This document shows, in pieces, positions 1 through 7,750 of a stretch of 64,000 nucleotides of DNA. The position numbers were made by a program, and so were the translations under genes. Under the pieces are notes generated by a model. It did not search any database and had not been told where the DNA came from. It worked only from the letters and a program-made list of their open reading frames with translations. Source of the DNA: Geodermatophilus aquaeductus. Its GTDB lineage: Bacteria; Actinomycetota; Actinomycetes; Mycobacteriales; Geodermatophilaceae. Location of the stretch: positions 1 to 64,000 of the forward strand of contig NZ_FXTJ01000009.1 in NCBI RefSeq assembly GCF_900182545.1, given 5' to 3'. How positions within the stretch are numbered: position 1 is the first letter of the stretch; every line of letters begins with the position of its first letter.

Positions 1-1
1 A

Positions 2-406
2 CTCACCGGGCGCGGCGTGCTCGTAGCGCACCACCCGGTGGTCGCGGCGCTCGAGCTGGGACAGCCGGCTGATCCCGCAGCGGCGCAGCACCGCTCCGGC
101 GGTCGAGGGCGCCACCCCGGTCTCGGCGGCCAGCCGGACCGCGCCCCACCGCTTGCGCAGCCGCAGCGACACGATCCTCTTCGTCGTCGCCGGACCCGTC
201 TTGGCCGGGCTGGAGTGCGGGCGGCTGGAGCGGTCGGCCATACCGGCGCGACCCGCGACCCGGTAGCGCTCGGCCCACCGGTCGGCGGTCTTCCAGCTCA
301 CCCCGAAGAACTCCGCGGCCCGGCTCTTGGGCCACCGCTCTTCGACGACCAGACGGCCCAAGCGCAGACGCTGGCGCGGGGTCAAGACGGCATTAGCGTG
401 GAGCAC
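2..406 (-). CDS. IS481-family transposase, N-terminal part (cut by window edge)
   Basis: The protein starts at a GTG (404-406) and reads VLHANAVLTPRQRLRL, the usual opening of IS481-family transposases, followed by a helix-turn-helix (SRAAEFFGVSWKTADRW), the linker MADRSSRPHSSP and a second helix-turn-helix (GVAPSTAGAVLRRCGI). About 135 residues are visible. The DDE catalytic core lies outside the window. These N-terminal repeats bind the element ends. The start was chosen because the family consensus begins here. The frame is open to the window edge, so nothing shows whether the full gene is intact. Confidence 0.85.
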   Translation of the reverse strand, partial: MLHANAVLTPRQRLRLGRLVVEERWPKSRAAEFFGVSWKTADRWAERYRVAGRAGMADRSSRPHSSPAKTGPATTKRIVSLRLRKRWGAVRLAAETGVAPSTAGAVLRRCGISRLSQLERRDHRVVRYEHAAPGE

Positions 407-469
407 GAGGACCTCCGGGTGCGTGTCGTGGTCGCCTTCAGCAGCTCCACTCCACGCCCGGAGGTCCTC
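407..469. repeat. 13-bp inverted repeat in the transposase leader
   Basis: GAGGACCTCCGGG at 407-419 and its exact reverse complement at 457-469 flank a 37-base loop, immediately upstream of the transposase start. Such a hairpin could limit transposase expression or read-through into the element. This role is inferred. Confidence 0.6.
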
Positions 470-537
470 CCGTCACAAGATCGGTCAGTCAGATCCTGTG
501 GTCACACGTCCTCGACCAACGTCTCCGGTCAGTACAG

Positions 538-1758
538 CTAGCAGCCGCCGCCGAGGGAGACGCCGTGCGCCTCGAGCCACGGCATCGGGTTGACGCGGCT
601 GGCGTAGAGGCCGCCCTCGTGCACCTCGAAGTGCAGGTGCGGACCGGTGGACTGGCCCTTGTTGCCGACCTCGGCGATCTGCTGGCCGGCGCTGACCACC
701 TGGCCGGCCGAGACGAAGAACTGGTTCACGTGGCCGTAGAGGGTGATCGAGCCGTCGTCGTGCTGCACGTAGACGGCCTGACCGAAGCCGCTGGCCGGGC
801 CGGCCTGCAGGACGACGCCGCCGGAGGGGGCGAAGATCGGGGTGCCGATCGGCGCGGCGATGTCGACGCCGTAGTGCATCGTGCCCCAGCGGGCGCCGTA
901 GCAGCTGGTCACCCGACCGCTGGTCGGGGCGATGCCCCCGCCGCCGGACGACACGACGTTGACGGCGGCGGCCCGCTCGGCCTCCTGCTGGGCCTGCCAG
1001 GCGGCCTCGGCGTCGGCGATGCCGCGCAGGCGCAGCAGCTCGACCTCCGCGGCGCGCAGCTGCTCGTCGAGGCGGGCCTTGTCGGCGGCGAGGGCGTCGT
1101 AGTCGGCCTGCGCGTCGGCGAGGCGGGCGTCGGCGGCGGCCTGGGCCTCCGCGGCGGCGGCAGCGGCGGCGTCGCGCTCGGCGACGGCGGCCCGCGCGGC
1201 GGCGTCGGCCTCCGCCTCCTGCGTCTCGAGCAGCTCGTACTGCTGGAGGGTCTCGGCGCGCTGGGTGCCGAGCAGGTCGAGGGTGGCGGCGCGCTCGAGC
1301 ACCTCGCGCGGGCCCTCGCTGTCGAGGAGCACGGCGGCGGTGGTGCCCACGTCCACGCTGGCGCCCATGTAGGCCTCGCGGCCGAGCTCGACGACCTCGT
1401 CCTGGGCCGCGGCGACGGCGTCGCGCGCGGCCTGCAGCTCGGCGGCGGCCACGGCGGCGGCCGCCTGCGCGGAGGCCAGCTCGGCCTGGGCGACGAGCGC
1501 GGCGTCCGCGGCGGCCTCGGCCTCGACGGTCATGCGCTGCAGCTGCTCCTCGGCGGCGGTGACCTCGCCCTGGATGCGGCCCACCTCGGCCATCAGCTCC
1601 TGCTCGGCGGCCTGGGCCGCGGCGACGTCGTCGGCGGGAGTGGCCAGCGCCGGCGCCGGAGCGGCCAGCAGGAGGGCGGCGGCACCCGCGGCGAGCACGG
1701 TGCGGCGGAGCCGACGGGAGGAGGCGGGACGGGCGGTCCGGTGGTGCAGGGTCGCCAA
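538..1758 (-). CDS. Secreted M23 family metallopeptidase with coiled coil
   Basis: A cell-wall (peptidoglycan) endopeptidase or murein-hydrolase activator of 406 residues. Residues 1-39 form a signal peptide (basic start, then VLAAGAAALLLAAPAPALA). Residues about 45-250 are an Ala/Glu-rich coiled coil like EnvC/RipA-type proteins. Residues about 280-400 are a LytM/M23 domain with the zinc ligands H295xxxD299 (HYGVD) and H374-L-H376 (HLHFEV), so it looks catalytically competent. The TTG start at 1756-1758 is preferred over a far upstream ATG because it has GGAG ten bases upstream and because the upstream extension would overlap a structured leader that looks like a c-di-AMP riboswitch. The stop codon abuts the insertion-sequence end. 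Confidence 0.9.
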   Translation of the reverse strand: MATLHHRTARPASSRRLRRTVLAAGAAALLLAAPAPALATPADDVAAAQAAEQELMAEVGRIQGEVTAAEEQLQRMTVEAEAAADAALVAQAELASAQAAAAVAAAELQAARDAVAAAQDEVVELGREAYMGASVDVGTTAAVLLDSEGPREVLERAATLDLLGTQRAETLQQYELLETQEAEADAAARAAVAERDAAAAAAAEAQAAADARLADAQADYDALAADKARLDEQLRAAEVELLRLRGIADAEAAWQAQQEAERAAAVNVVSSGGGGIAPTSGRVTSCYGARWGTMHYGVDIAAPIGTPIFAPSGGVVLQAGPASGFGQAVYVQHDDGSITLYGHVNQFFVSAGQVVSAGQQIAEVGNKGQSTGPHLHFEVHEGGLYASRVNPMPWLEAHGVSLGGGC

Positions 1759-1782
1759 GACGGCGGATCTCCGTTTCCTCGC

Positions 1783-1915
1783 GTCCGCCTGCCGGGTCAG
1801 CGCCCGTCCGTCGGGACGGGCACCGTGCCCGCGACGGGACTCCGCGGGCGCGACCGTGCCGGGGACCCCCACGTGCGGTCCCCGTCGCCGGCGCGAGGCC
1901 GGTGCGGTCAGGCGG
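1783..1915 (-). promoter_or_regulatory. Candidate c-di-AMP riboswitch (ydaO-yuaA type)
   Basis: On the minus strand the leader of the M23 peptidase gene contains CCGCCT (1910-1915) pairing with AGGCGG (1785-1790) as a closing P1 helix, an inner GTGGGGGTCCCC segment like the conserved GGGGGACCC, and CTGACCCGGCAGGCG just before the 3' side of P1, like the conserved CAGCTAACCTCGTAGGCG. This riboswitch class is known upstream of cell-wall hydrolase genes in actinobacteria. Binding of c-di-AMP would be expected to reduce expression. The assignment is by eye; a covariance-model search would decide it. Confidence 0.62.
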
Positions 1916-2198
1916 GATCTCGCCGGGGCCCTCGGCGGATCGAGGGGCTGAGGCCCGGCAGGACCGCGGGCGAAACTACTACGGATGTGACGGGTGAGGT
2001 CACGGCGAGGTCACGGGAACGGCGCGCCTGCTTGCGCGTTCAACCTCCCGACCTGCGGTCCTCACGGTCCGTAGAAGAAACAGCACTGTCTGCCACTCCC
2101 TCGCACGTGGCACGTCGCGTGCGTGTCCGCGCTCACAGGTCCGTCACAGGTAGGGCGGGCACCCTGGCGCGCCGGACCAGTTCGGAGGGAGGGACGAC

Positions 2199-2726
2199 GT
2201 GGACGGGATGCCGATGGCAGGACGGACGACGGCGTGGCAGACGAGGGCACCGCAGACGACGGCGCGGCCGGCGGCACCCGCGGTCGCTCCCCCACTCCGC
2301 GCCTCCGACGACGACCGGCTGGCCGCCGTGCACCGGCTGCAGGATGCCGTCGGCCGCGGGCTGCTCACGCCCGACGAGTGCAGCGACCGGATGGCGGCCG
2401 CGTTCGCCGCGGTGCACGTGCGCGACCTGCCGCCGTTGACCGCCGACCTGCCGCCGGCCGTCGTCGTCGCCGCCGCTCCGGCCCCGCCCGGCTGGCGGCC
2501 GCTGGGCACCCTGGCCTGGCAGCAGCTGCGCGCGAGCGTGGCCGCGGCCCGGCACGGCGGTCCGGCGACCTGGCGTCTCGCGCTCGCCGTCCTCATCGCG
2601 ATGGTCCTGCTGCTCACGGTGCTCTCGCTGGTCGCGCAGGGGCTGTACGACGCCGGCCCCGGCGACTTCGGCGGTCCCGGCTTCGGCGGCCCGGACGGTT
2701 TCGACGGGGTCCGCGGCCCAGGCTGA
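2199..2726 (+). CDS. DUF1707 domain protein with one transmembrane segment
   Basis: A 175-residue protein. Residues about 33-85 match the DUF1707/SHOCT-like pattern (LRASDDDRLAAVHRLQDAV, then GLLTPDECSDRMAAAF and DLPPLTADLP), found in many actinobacterial membrane proteins of unknown role. Residues about 128-150 (LALAVLIAMVLLLTVLSLVA) are one membrane span. The tail is Gly/Phe/Pro rich. The GTG at 2199 is chosen because of the strong purine-rich GGAGGGAGGGA at 2184-2194; an ATG three codons later is possible. It is divergent from the M23 peptidase. No specific function is known. Confidence 0.8.
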   Translation: MDGMPMAGRTTAWQTRAPQTTARPAAPAVAPPLRASDDDRLAAVHRLQDAVGRGLLTPDECSDRMAAAFAAVHVRDLPPLTADLPPAVVVAAAPAPPGWRPLGTLAWQQLRASVAAARHGGPATWRLALAVLIAMVLLLTVLSLVAQGLYDAGPGDFGGPGFGGPDGFDGVRGPG

Positions 2727-2842
2727 GGTCGGGCGGCCGACGCGACCCACTCCGCGGCGCCGTCGGCCCACGCGACCGGCCCGGCGGACACGCCGGAGGC
2801 CCGGCCGCCCCGATGGGGGACGGCCGGGCCTCCGGACCCGGG

Positions 2843-4672
2843 TCAGCCGACCCGGGTGGGCAGCCCCGTGGCGTGGAACGTCCCCCACGGCGGGGCGTAG
2901 CCGTAGCTCGACGCCGACTGCTCGTTGACGTAGGCGTAGCAACCGGAGTTGGCGTACTCGTCCCTGCCGGCACGGCTCGTGGTGACCGCGTACATGAAGG
3001 CGGTACCGCGGGTGACGGCCGACTGGTCCGCCCACTGGGCCGCGCAGCCGTAGGGCCCGAAGAAGGCGATCTGCCCGTCGTGGTGCTCGACGAAGCCGCC
3101 GTCGGCCAGCGCGTTGCCGTGCTGGCTCGCGTTGGGGTAGCCGCCGCCGTCGTTGGCCGACCAGGTGCCGTTGACGATGACGATCAGCCCGTGCCGGTCG
3201 GCCACCCGGCGGAACGTCTGGCTCAGGGCGATCGCCCCGTCCCGGTAGGCCTGCTTGTCCGGGAAGGCACCCCAGTTCAGGTCCGGGAACCACGACCGCG
3301 AGCCCAGGTCGTCGGCGAAGAACCCGGCCATGTGCGGGTTCTCCCTGACCATCGTCTCCAGGACGCACTCCAGCTTGCTCTGCAGCACCGAGCCGACCCG
3401 GAAGTCGTTGAGGTAGCCCCACTGGTTGGCCTGGTGGTTGCCCGGCCAGCGGGACGTCGCCGCGCCGCACGCCGAGCTGCTGTTGAGCAGCTGGTGGTAG
3501 CGGCCCTGCGGGTTGTCGATCACCGCGTCCATGTAGACCAGCACGTGGCCGCCGGCGGCCGACACGTTCTTGAACACCTGGTCCTGGTAGTTGTCCCGGC
3601 CCGCGACGACCAGGCCGCCGGGGTGGGCGTACGCGCTGGTCCGGGAGTCAGCGGGGTTGCCGTAGACGATGCTGGCCGGCTGCGCGCCCCGGTTGGTGAG
3701 CGCGCCGGAGGTCGCCGGGGCAGTCGTCCCGGCGCTCGCCGTCGTGGTGGCACTCGCCGTGGGAGCCGGCGTCGCGGTCTGGCTCGTCGTCGTGCTCGGC
3801 GTCGCGCTGGGGCTCGGCGTCCGGGTCGGGCTGGACGTCGTGCTCGGGCTGGACGTCGCACCCGAGCTCGACGTCGGGGCCGGCGTCGGACTCTGGGTGG
3901 ACGAGGGGGCCGGCGTCGAGGTCGGGCTGGGTGAGGCGCTCGGGCTCGTCGTCCCGACCGGGGCGCCGGCCGCTGGTGGGCGGACGTCGTGCTGGGTCAC
4001 GTGGACGGTCGCGTTCGTGGCGGTGGACAGGACGTTGACCACCGTCTGCCCGCGGGCCGCCCCGGCGGGCACGGGCAGCGTCGCCTGGACGCGGGTCCAG
4101 TTCGTCGAGCCGACGGGGACCGCGGTGCCGCCGGTCCAGCCCGTGAAGGCGCCCGCGGCGTCGTACCAGGACACCGTCACGTGCGCCCGGGCGCCCGGGG
4201 CCGAGGCCTTGACGTCGGCCGCGAAGGTCCAGGCCTGGCCGGGGGTCACGGGCTCGATCGGGGCGCGGACGCGGGTGGTCGACGCGGTGGAGGTGACGCG
4301 CAGCGCGTAGCGGGCGGCGACGTGGTCCGTGACGGCGACCCGGGTCATCCCGGTGCCACCCTCCTGGACGGAGTAGCCGGCCGCTCCGGTCGCCAGGACC
4401 GGGTTGTCCGAGCGGTTGAGCGTGCTCGACGCCGTGCCCGAGGTGGGCAGCGCCGAGGCGATCGCCGTCGTCCCGAGCACGACCGCGGCGAGTGCGAGGA
4501 GTGCGGCGATGCCGGCCCTTCCTCGTGTCGTCGTCCTCAGGACGGCGCGACGACCTCGAGGACGGAGGTGGCGCGCTGCCGACCGGCCGCGGAGCCGGGG
4601 GCGCCTACCGCCGTGGCGCCGGCGTTCTGGGCGCCGGGGGTGGTCGGAGGGGATCGCGTGGTCGCGCGTCAT
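2843..4672 (-). CDS. Exported multidomain protein, putative glycoside hydrolase
   Basis: A 609-residue protein with a long basic N-terminus and one membrane or signal segment (about 52-75, GIAALLALAAVVLGTTAIASA). A beta-rich module at about 80-220 resembles a carbohydrate-binding or CBM-like domain. A Pro/Ser/Thr linker of about 80 residues follows, then a C-terminal domain of about 290 residues containing VLVYMDAVIDN, GFFADDLGS and LIVIVNGTWS, spaced like the strands of a TIM barrel with acidic residues at strand ends. That recalls putative sugar hydrolases of the GH114/DUF4849 kind, but I do not recognise the exact family. The ATG at 4670-4672 has GAGGAG upstream. The leader contains a three-copy repeat. 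Confidence 0.72.
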   Translation of the reverse strand: MTRDHAIPSDHPRRPERRRHGGRRPRLRGRSAARHLRPRGRRAVLRTTTRGRAGIAALLALAAVVLGTTAIASALPTSGTASSTLNRSDNPVLATGAAGYSVQEGGTGMTRVAVTDHVAARYALRVTSTASTTRVRAPIEPVTPGQAWTFAADVKASAPGARAHVTVSWYDAAGAFTGWTGGTAVPVGSTNWTRVQATLPVPAGAARGQTVVNVLSTATNATVHVTQHDVRPPAAGAPVGTTSPSASPSPTSTPAPSSTQSPTPAPTSSSGATSSPSTTSSPTRTPSPSATPSTTTSQTATPAPTASATTTASAGTTAPATSGALTNRGAQPASIVYGNPADSRTSAYAHPGGLVVAGRDNYQDQVFKNVSAAGGHVLVYMDAVIDNPQGRYHQLLNSSSACGAATSRWPGNHQANQWGYLNDFRVGSVLQSKLECVLETMVRENPHMAGFFADDLGSRSWFPDLNWGAFPDKQAYRDGAIALSQTFRRVADRHGLIVIVNGTWSANDGGGYPNASQHGNALADGGFVEHHDGQIAFFGPYGCAAQWADQSAVTRGTAFMYAVTTSRAGRDEYANSGCYAYVNEQSASSYGYAPPWGTFHATGLPTRVG

Positions 4673-4739
4673 CCGTGGTGCTCCTCGTTCGGTGCAGGGC
4701 AGAGACCCGGCGGGGGTGTCGCCGGGGACTCGACGGGGA

Positions 4740-4967
4740 GGTGCGTCCGCGCTGCCGCCAGGGCAGACAGGCCAGACCGGCTGGCCCCGCGATCGGCACC
4801 TCGAGGGCCCCGGCGTGAGCGGCCGGGGTGGCTGGGTCCGAGGGTGCGTCCGCACCGCCGTCAGGCAGGCGGGACAGGGTCGGCCTGTCTGGCCGACACC
4901 CTGGTTCAGGCGGGCTTCCGCCCGGAGGGCTGGTCGGGGAGGTGCGTCCGCGCTGCCGTCAGGCAGG
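4740..4967. repeat. Three direct repeats of about 27 bp with a period near 100 bp
   Basis: GGTGCGTCCGCGCTGCCG starts at 4740 and 4941, and a variant (GGTGCGTCCGCACCGCCG) starts at 4843; the last two continue identically with TCAGGCAGG. The 4673-5234 region has no convincing gene. Between repeats lie hairpins such as GTCGGCC-loop-GGCCGAC (about 4879-4897). On the minus strand this is the leader of the exported hydrolase-like gene, so it may be regulatory, or it may be a decayed tandem duplication. Confidence 0.7.
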
Positions 4968-5234
4968 TGGTCGAGGCCGTGCCCACTGTTCGGCCGGCCG
5001 GCACCTCGGGGCGATCAGGTGTGAGGGAACGGTACGTACGCGAGTGTGCACGGACCGCAATGGTCCGTCAAACCGCAGCGTCGACCGTAGGCGACGCGCA
5101 CGACGCCGTCGTCAGGGGGTGCCCGATCCGATGCGGACGCCGCCGTCGGACCGGGGTGCCGGAGGGCCCGGCCGGATCGGTACGCTCGTTCCCGACCACC
5201 CGGACGGCTCGCTGACCAGCGGGTTCGTCCTCGG

Positions 5235-5308
5235 GGGGCGGTAGCTCAGCCGGTCAGAGCATGGGACTCATAATCCCTGGGTCGTGGGTTCGAGCCCCAC
5301 CCGCCCCA
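5235..5308 (+). tRNA. tRNA with CAU anticodon (elongator Met, possibly Ile2)
   Basis: A complete cloverleaf is present. The acceptor stem GGGGCGG (5235-5241) pairs with CCGCCCC (5301-5307) and the discriminator is A5308. The D-arm GCTC/GAGC, an anticodon loop CTCATAA with CAT at 5269-5271, and a T-arm GTGGG-TTCGAGC-CCCAC follow. CCA is not encoded. The first anticodon-stem pair is a mismatch. Elongator Met and lysidine-modified Ile2 tRNAs share this anticodon, and I cannot separate them with certainty. Its 3' half is the attachment site of the downstream island. Confidence 0.93.
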
Positions 5309-5309
5309 C
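5267..5309 (+). repeat. attL: 43-bp direct repeat in the tRNA 3' half
   Basis: The 43 bases from the anticodon loop to just past the discriminator base are repeated exactly at 12554-12596. This is the classic signature of site-specific integration into a tRNA gene. The repeat keeps the tRNA intact on this side. Confidence 0.92.
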
Positions 5310-5315
5310 ACACGA

Positions 5316-5328
5316 AACCGCAGGTCAG
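5316..5328 (+). other. Candidate integrase arm-type site (left)
   Basis: AACCGCAGGTCAG lies between attL and the integrase stop codon and overlaps that stop. The same 13 bases occur at 12492-12504 near attR, and a degenerate version (CCCCCAGGTCAG) lies at about 11506-11517. Repeats of this kind inside both ends are expected for integrase binding, which is an inference here. Confidence 0.5.
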
Positions 5329-6476
5329 CGCGGTGGTCGCGGGTCGTCGAGATCGCGGATCTTGGCCGGCGCCCACACGGCGCCCACAGCACGCTCCGTG
5401 ACCGCCTGATCGTGGGCGGCGTCCATGCGCTCGGCGAGGGCGCTCAGGTCGTCGTCGAACAGGCCCGAGTAGACGTCGAGCGTCATGGCGGCGGAGGCGT
5501 GCCCGAGCATCCGCTGGACCGCCTTCACGTGGGCTCCGGAGGCCACCAGGAGGCTGGCCGCGGTGTGCCGGAGGTCGTGCGGGCTGAGGTTCTCCAGTCC
5601 TGCTGCAGTAGCCGCCGGATCGAAGAAGCGGCGCCGGAAGTTGCCCGACCGGAGGACGGCGCCCTCCGGCGACGTGATGACCAGGTCGTCGGGACCCTTG
5701 CCCTCGCACCGCCGCGCCAGCGGCTCGGCAAGTGCAACGGGGAACGGGACGGTCCGCTGCTGGTGCGTCTTCGGTGAGCCGAACTCGACGGTCCCGCCAA
5801 CCTCCGTGGCGCTCTCGGCGATGGTCAGACGGCGGCGGAGGAAGTCGACGCGCCGAACGCGGAGGCCGGCCAGCTCGCCGAAGCGCAGTCCGGTGTAGGC
5901 GAGCAGCCGGACGGCGTCGCCGTACTCCCCCGCCGCGTCCGCGAGCCGCTCGACCTGCTCGCGGGTGAGAAATCGCGGCTCGACACGGCGCACCCGAGGG
6001 AGCGGTACCCCGACGGCCGGGTTGCGCGGGATGCGGCCGTCGCGGACAGCGAGCGTCAGTACGAGCGCCAGGACGCGGTGAGCCTGGCGGACGGTGGCCG
6101 GAGCGAGGCCGCCGGCACTCGTCTTCGCCACCCAGGCGGCCACATCGGCGTGAGTCACGTCAGCCAGCCGGTACCGACCCCAGCGCGGGAGGACCTGCGA
6201 CCGCAGGAGCGAGCGGTAGCGGTACCGGGTGCTGGGCTTGAGGCCGGTCTGCGCGTCGAGCCACTGCGCCGCCCAGGCCTCGACCGTGACCCGGCCGCGC
6301 TCGGGAGCCGTCCAGGTCTGCGTAACGAGCGCCGAGGTCTGCTCGTCGAGCCACCGCTGGGCGTCGACCTTCCGCCGGAAGCGCCGCTCGTGCTGGCGGC
6401 CCGCGACGTCTCGGTACCGACCTCGGTAGCGCTTGGTGCCGTCCTCCAGCTCGACCGTGCTGATCGACCCCGCCAT
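5325..6476 (-). CDS. int: Tyrosine-family site-specific integrase
   Basis: A 383-residue phage-type integrase that would recombine the tRNA attachment sites. The N-terminus (about 1-60) is an AP2-like arm-binding domain (YRGRYRDVAGRQHERRF), residues about 65-155 are the SAM-like core-binding domain, and residues about 165-360 are the catalytic domain. All catalytic residues are present: R198 (YTGLRFGEL), K236 (SPKTHQQRTV), H300 and R303 (HDLRHTAA), H326 (MLGHAS) and nucleophile Y336 (LDVYSGLF). It is transcribed towards the tRNA, with its stop 17 bases from the tRNA end. Length and motifs are normal, so it is probably active. Confidence 0.95.
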   Translation of the reverse strand: MAGSISTVELEDGTKRYRGRYRDVAGRQHERRFRRKVDAQRWLDEQTSALVTQTWTAPERGRVTVEAWAAQWLDAQTGLKPSTRYRYRSLLRSQVLPRWGRYRLADVTHADVAAWVAKTSAGGLAPATVRQAHRVLALVLTLAVRDGRIPRNPAVGVPLPRVRRVEPRFLTREQVERLADAAGEYGDAVRLLAYTGLRFGELAGLRVRRVDFLRRRLTIAESATEVGGTVEFGSPKTHQQRTVPFPVALAEPLARRCEGKGPDDLVITSPEGAVLRSGNFRRRFFDPAATAAGLENLSPHDLRHTAASLLVASGAHVKAVQRMLGHASAAMTLDVYSGLFDDDLSALAERMDAAHDQAVTERAVGAVWAPAKIRDLDDPRPPR

Positions 6477-6641
6477 GGGCGGACCGTCCCCACGGCGGGT
6501 CCCTGCGTCAACGAAACAGGCTGCTCCGCTGTGGACAACGGGCCTTGGGGACAGCTGCTCAGTCGGCGCTCCAGTTTCAGGTCGACCGACATGAGGGGAT
6601 GGGGCGCCGGCCTGACTCGCTCGAACGCGAGACGCCTGCAG

Positions 6642-6670
6642 CTGTCCCTGAAGGCGGCTTCAGAGACACA
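6642..6670. repeat. Partial copy of the GTGTCCC palindromic repeat
   Basis: TGTCCCTGAAG (6643-6653) faces CTTCAGAGACA (6658-6668), an inverted repeat with one mismatch. It matches the second half of the longer palindromic units found at 8984-9052 and 7571-7634. It lies in the 270-base gap between the integrase and the first cargo gene. Confidence 0.6.
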
Positions 6671-6746
6671 CACAAAGCGCCGATGATGCCCATGCCCGTG
6701 AAGACCAACGCAACGAAGTAACTGATCGCCGTGGAGGAGACAGCAC

Positions 6747-7580
6747 GTGAGCGTGAGTGGCCCAGCGATCTTTTTGGACGACCTTGCTTGCGATGTTCGA
6801 GACAGCTACCGCCATCTGCTGGAGGACCGGGTACCCGACGACGAGGCCACCCGCCGCACGATCGTCGAGTGGCAGGGCCTGGACGCCGAGGAGGAGCCGG
6901 TCTTCTGGCTGGCGCTGGCGGCGACCCAGTCCCGCCACGGTCGGCTGACCGACGAGGTTCGCGGGCGAGCACTGGAGGTCATCGATTCCGGCCGGGACCT
7001 GATCCGCTGGCAGGCATGGGGCCCAGGACCGGCCGAAGCGCGCAGGGCGGTCCTCGCGTCCCTGCGGACTGAGCTCACGGGGCCCCAGCCGTCCCGCAGG
7101 ACCGTGCGCCGGCCCTGGCGCTACGTCACGGATCTGCGGCCGGGCGATGTGCTGGCCTGGACGGCGAGCACGGGATTTGTCGTCCTCCTGCGGGTTGTGC
7201 AGATCCGGGAGACGCGGGAAGCCGCCACTCCCATTCTTGAGCGGCTGGCCTGGGATGGTCGCCGCGTGCCGCCGGCTGACGTCGTGGCGCAGCTGCCGGG
7301 GGCACCGGCGCCTGCACCCGATCCGGGAGGCCTGCATCACCCGGGACCGATCTTCGGCCTGTTCAAGCTCAAACGGCGTGACCCGGATTGGGCTGACGTC
7401 GGCCTCACGCGCTGTCACTCCATACCGGCTAGGCCAGGGGACGACGGCGACTTCCTGCTCGGTACCTCGTTCATGGAGTGGGCCGGCCTGCCCACCCACC
7501 TCGAACGAGACGCAACCGGTGCGCACGGCCCCTCAGGACCGACAGGAGGACTGCCTGACGACGGGCCAACTGTCCCCTAG
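6747..7580 (+). CDS. Island protein of unknown function
   Basis: A 277-residue soluble protein. Its N-terminal half has the pattern DDLACDVRDSYRHLLEDRVPD, then EPVFWLALAATQSRHGRLTDEVRGRAL and VIDSGRDLIRW, which I recall from a widespread family of unannotated bacterial proteins. The middle (VTDLRPGDVLAWTASTGFVVLLRVV) could be a small beta-barrel domain. No catalytic motif is obvious. The GTG start at 6747 has an excellent GGAGGAGA seven bases upstream. The last codons and the TAG stop come from a copy of the palindromic repeat (7571-7634), so the C-terminus may have been changed by that repeat. Confidence 0.75.
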   Translation: MSVSGPAIFLDDLACDVRDSYRHLLEDRVPDDEATRRTIVEWQGLDAEEEPVFWLALAATQSRHGRLTDEVRGRALEVIDSGRDLIRWQAWGPGPAEARRAVLASLRTELTGPQPSRRTVRRPWRYVTDLRPGDVLAWTASTGFVVLLRVVQIRETREAATPILERLAWDGRRVPPADVVAQLPGAPAPAPDPGGLHHPGPIFGLFKLKRRDPDWADVGLTRCHSIPARPGDDGDFLLGTSFMEWAGLPTHLERDATGAHGPSGPTGGLPDDGPTVP

Positions 7581-7634
7581 TGGGCCGCTCAGGGACACCC
7601 GCTGGCTCGTCTGCCGAGAGGCTTCAGGGACACG
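7571..7634. repeat. GTGTCCC palindromic repeat, copy at the end of the first cargo gene
   Basis: TGTCCCC and CAGGGACA (7571-7597) are the arms around AGTGGGCCGC. The longer unit continues to GCTTCAGGGACACG at 7621-7634. The stop codon (TAG, 7578-7580) of the upstream gene lies inside it. It belongs to the same family as 8984-9052 and 10436-10464. Confidence 0.75.
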
Positions 7635-7750
7635 CTCGCCTGGCTGCACCTCGTTGAGGCGATGCTTGGTGGACGACGGTCGCTCGTGCGCGCCTGGTAT
7701 CGCATGCTGCCGGTGTCCGGTGTCCGGTGGCGAAAGCGAGGCATGTGGTG

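Larger units (their letters stand above)
1..537 (-). mobile_element. Right part of an IS481-like insertion sequence
   Basis: The transposase 5' end and its leader occupy this stretch. Read on the minus strand, the sequence just outside the peptidase stop codon starts TGTACTGACCGGAGACG, a TGT-type end typical of the family. The exact outer boundary and any target duplication cannot be set because the other end is outside the window. The element lies directly against the 3' end of the M23 peptidase gene. Confidence 0.5.

Noticed and set aside
565..2439. A 624-codon plus-strand open frame opposite the M23 peptidase
   Set aside because: It is a shadow of the coiled-coil coding sequence; low-complexity Gly/Leu/Arg composition.
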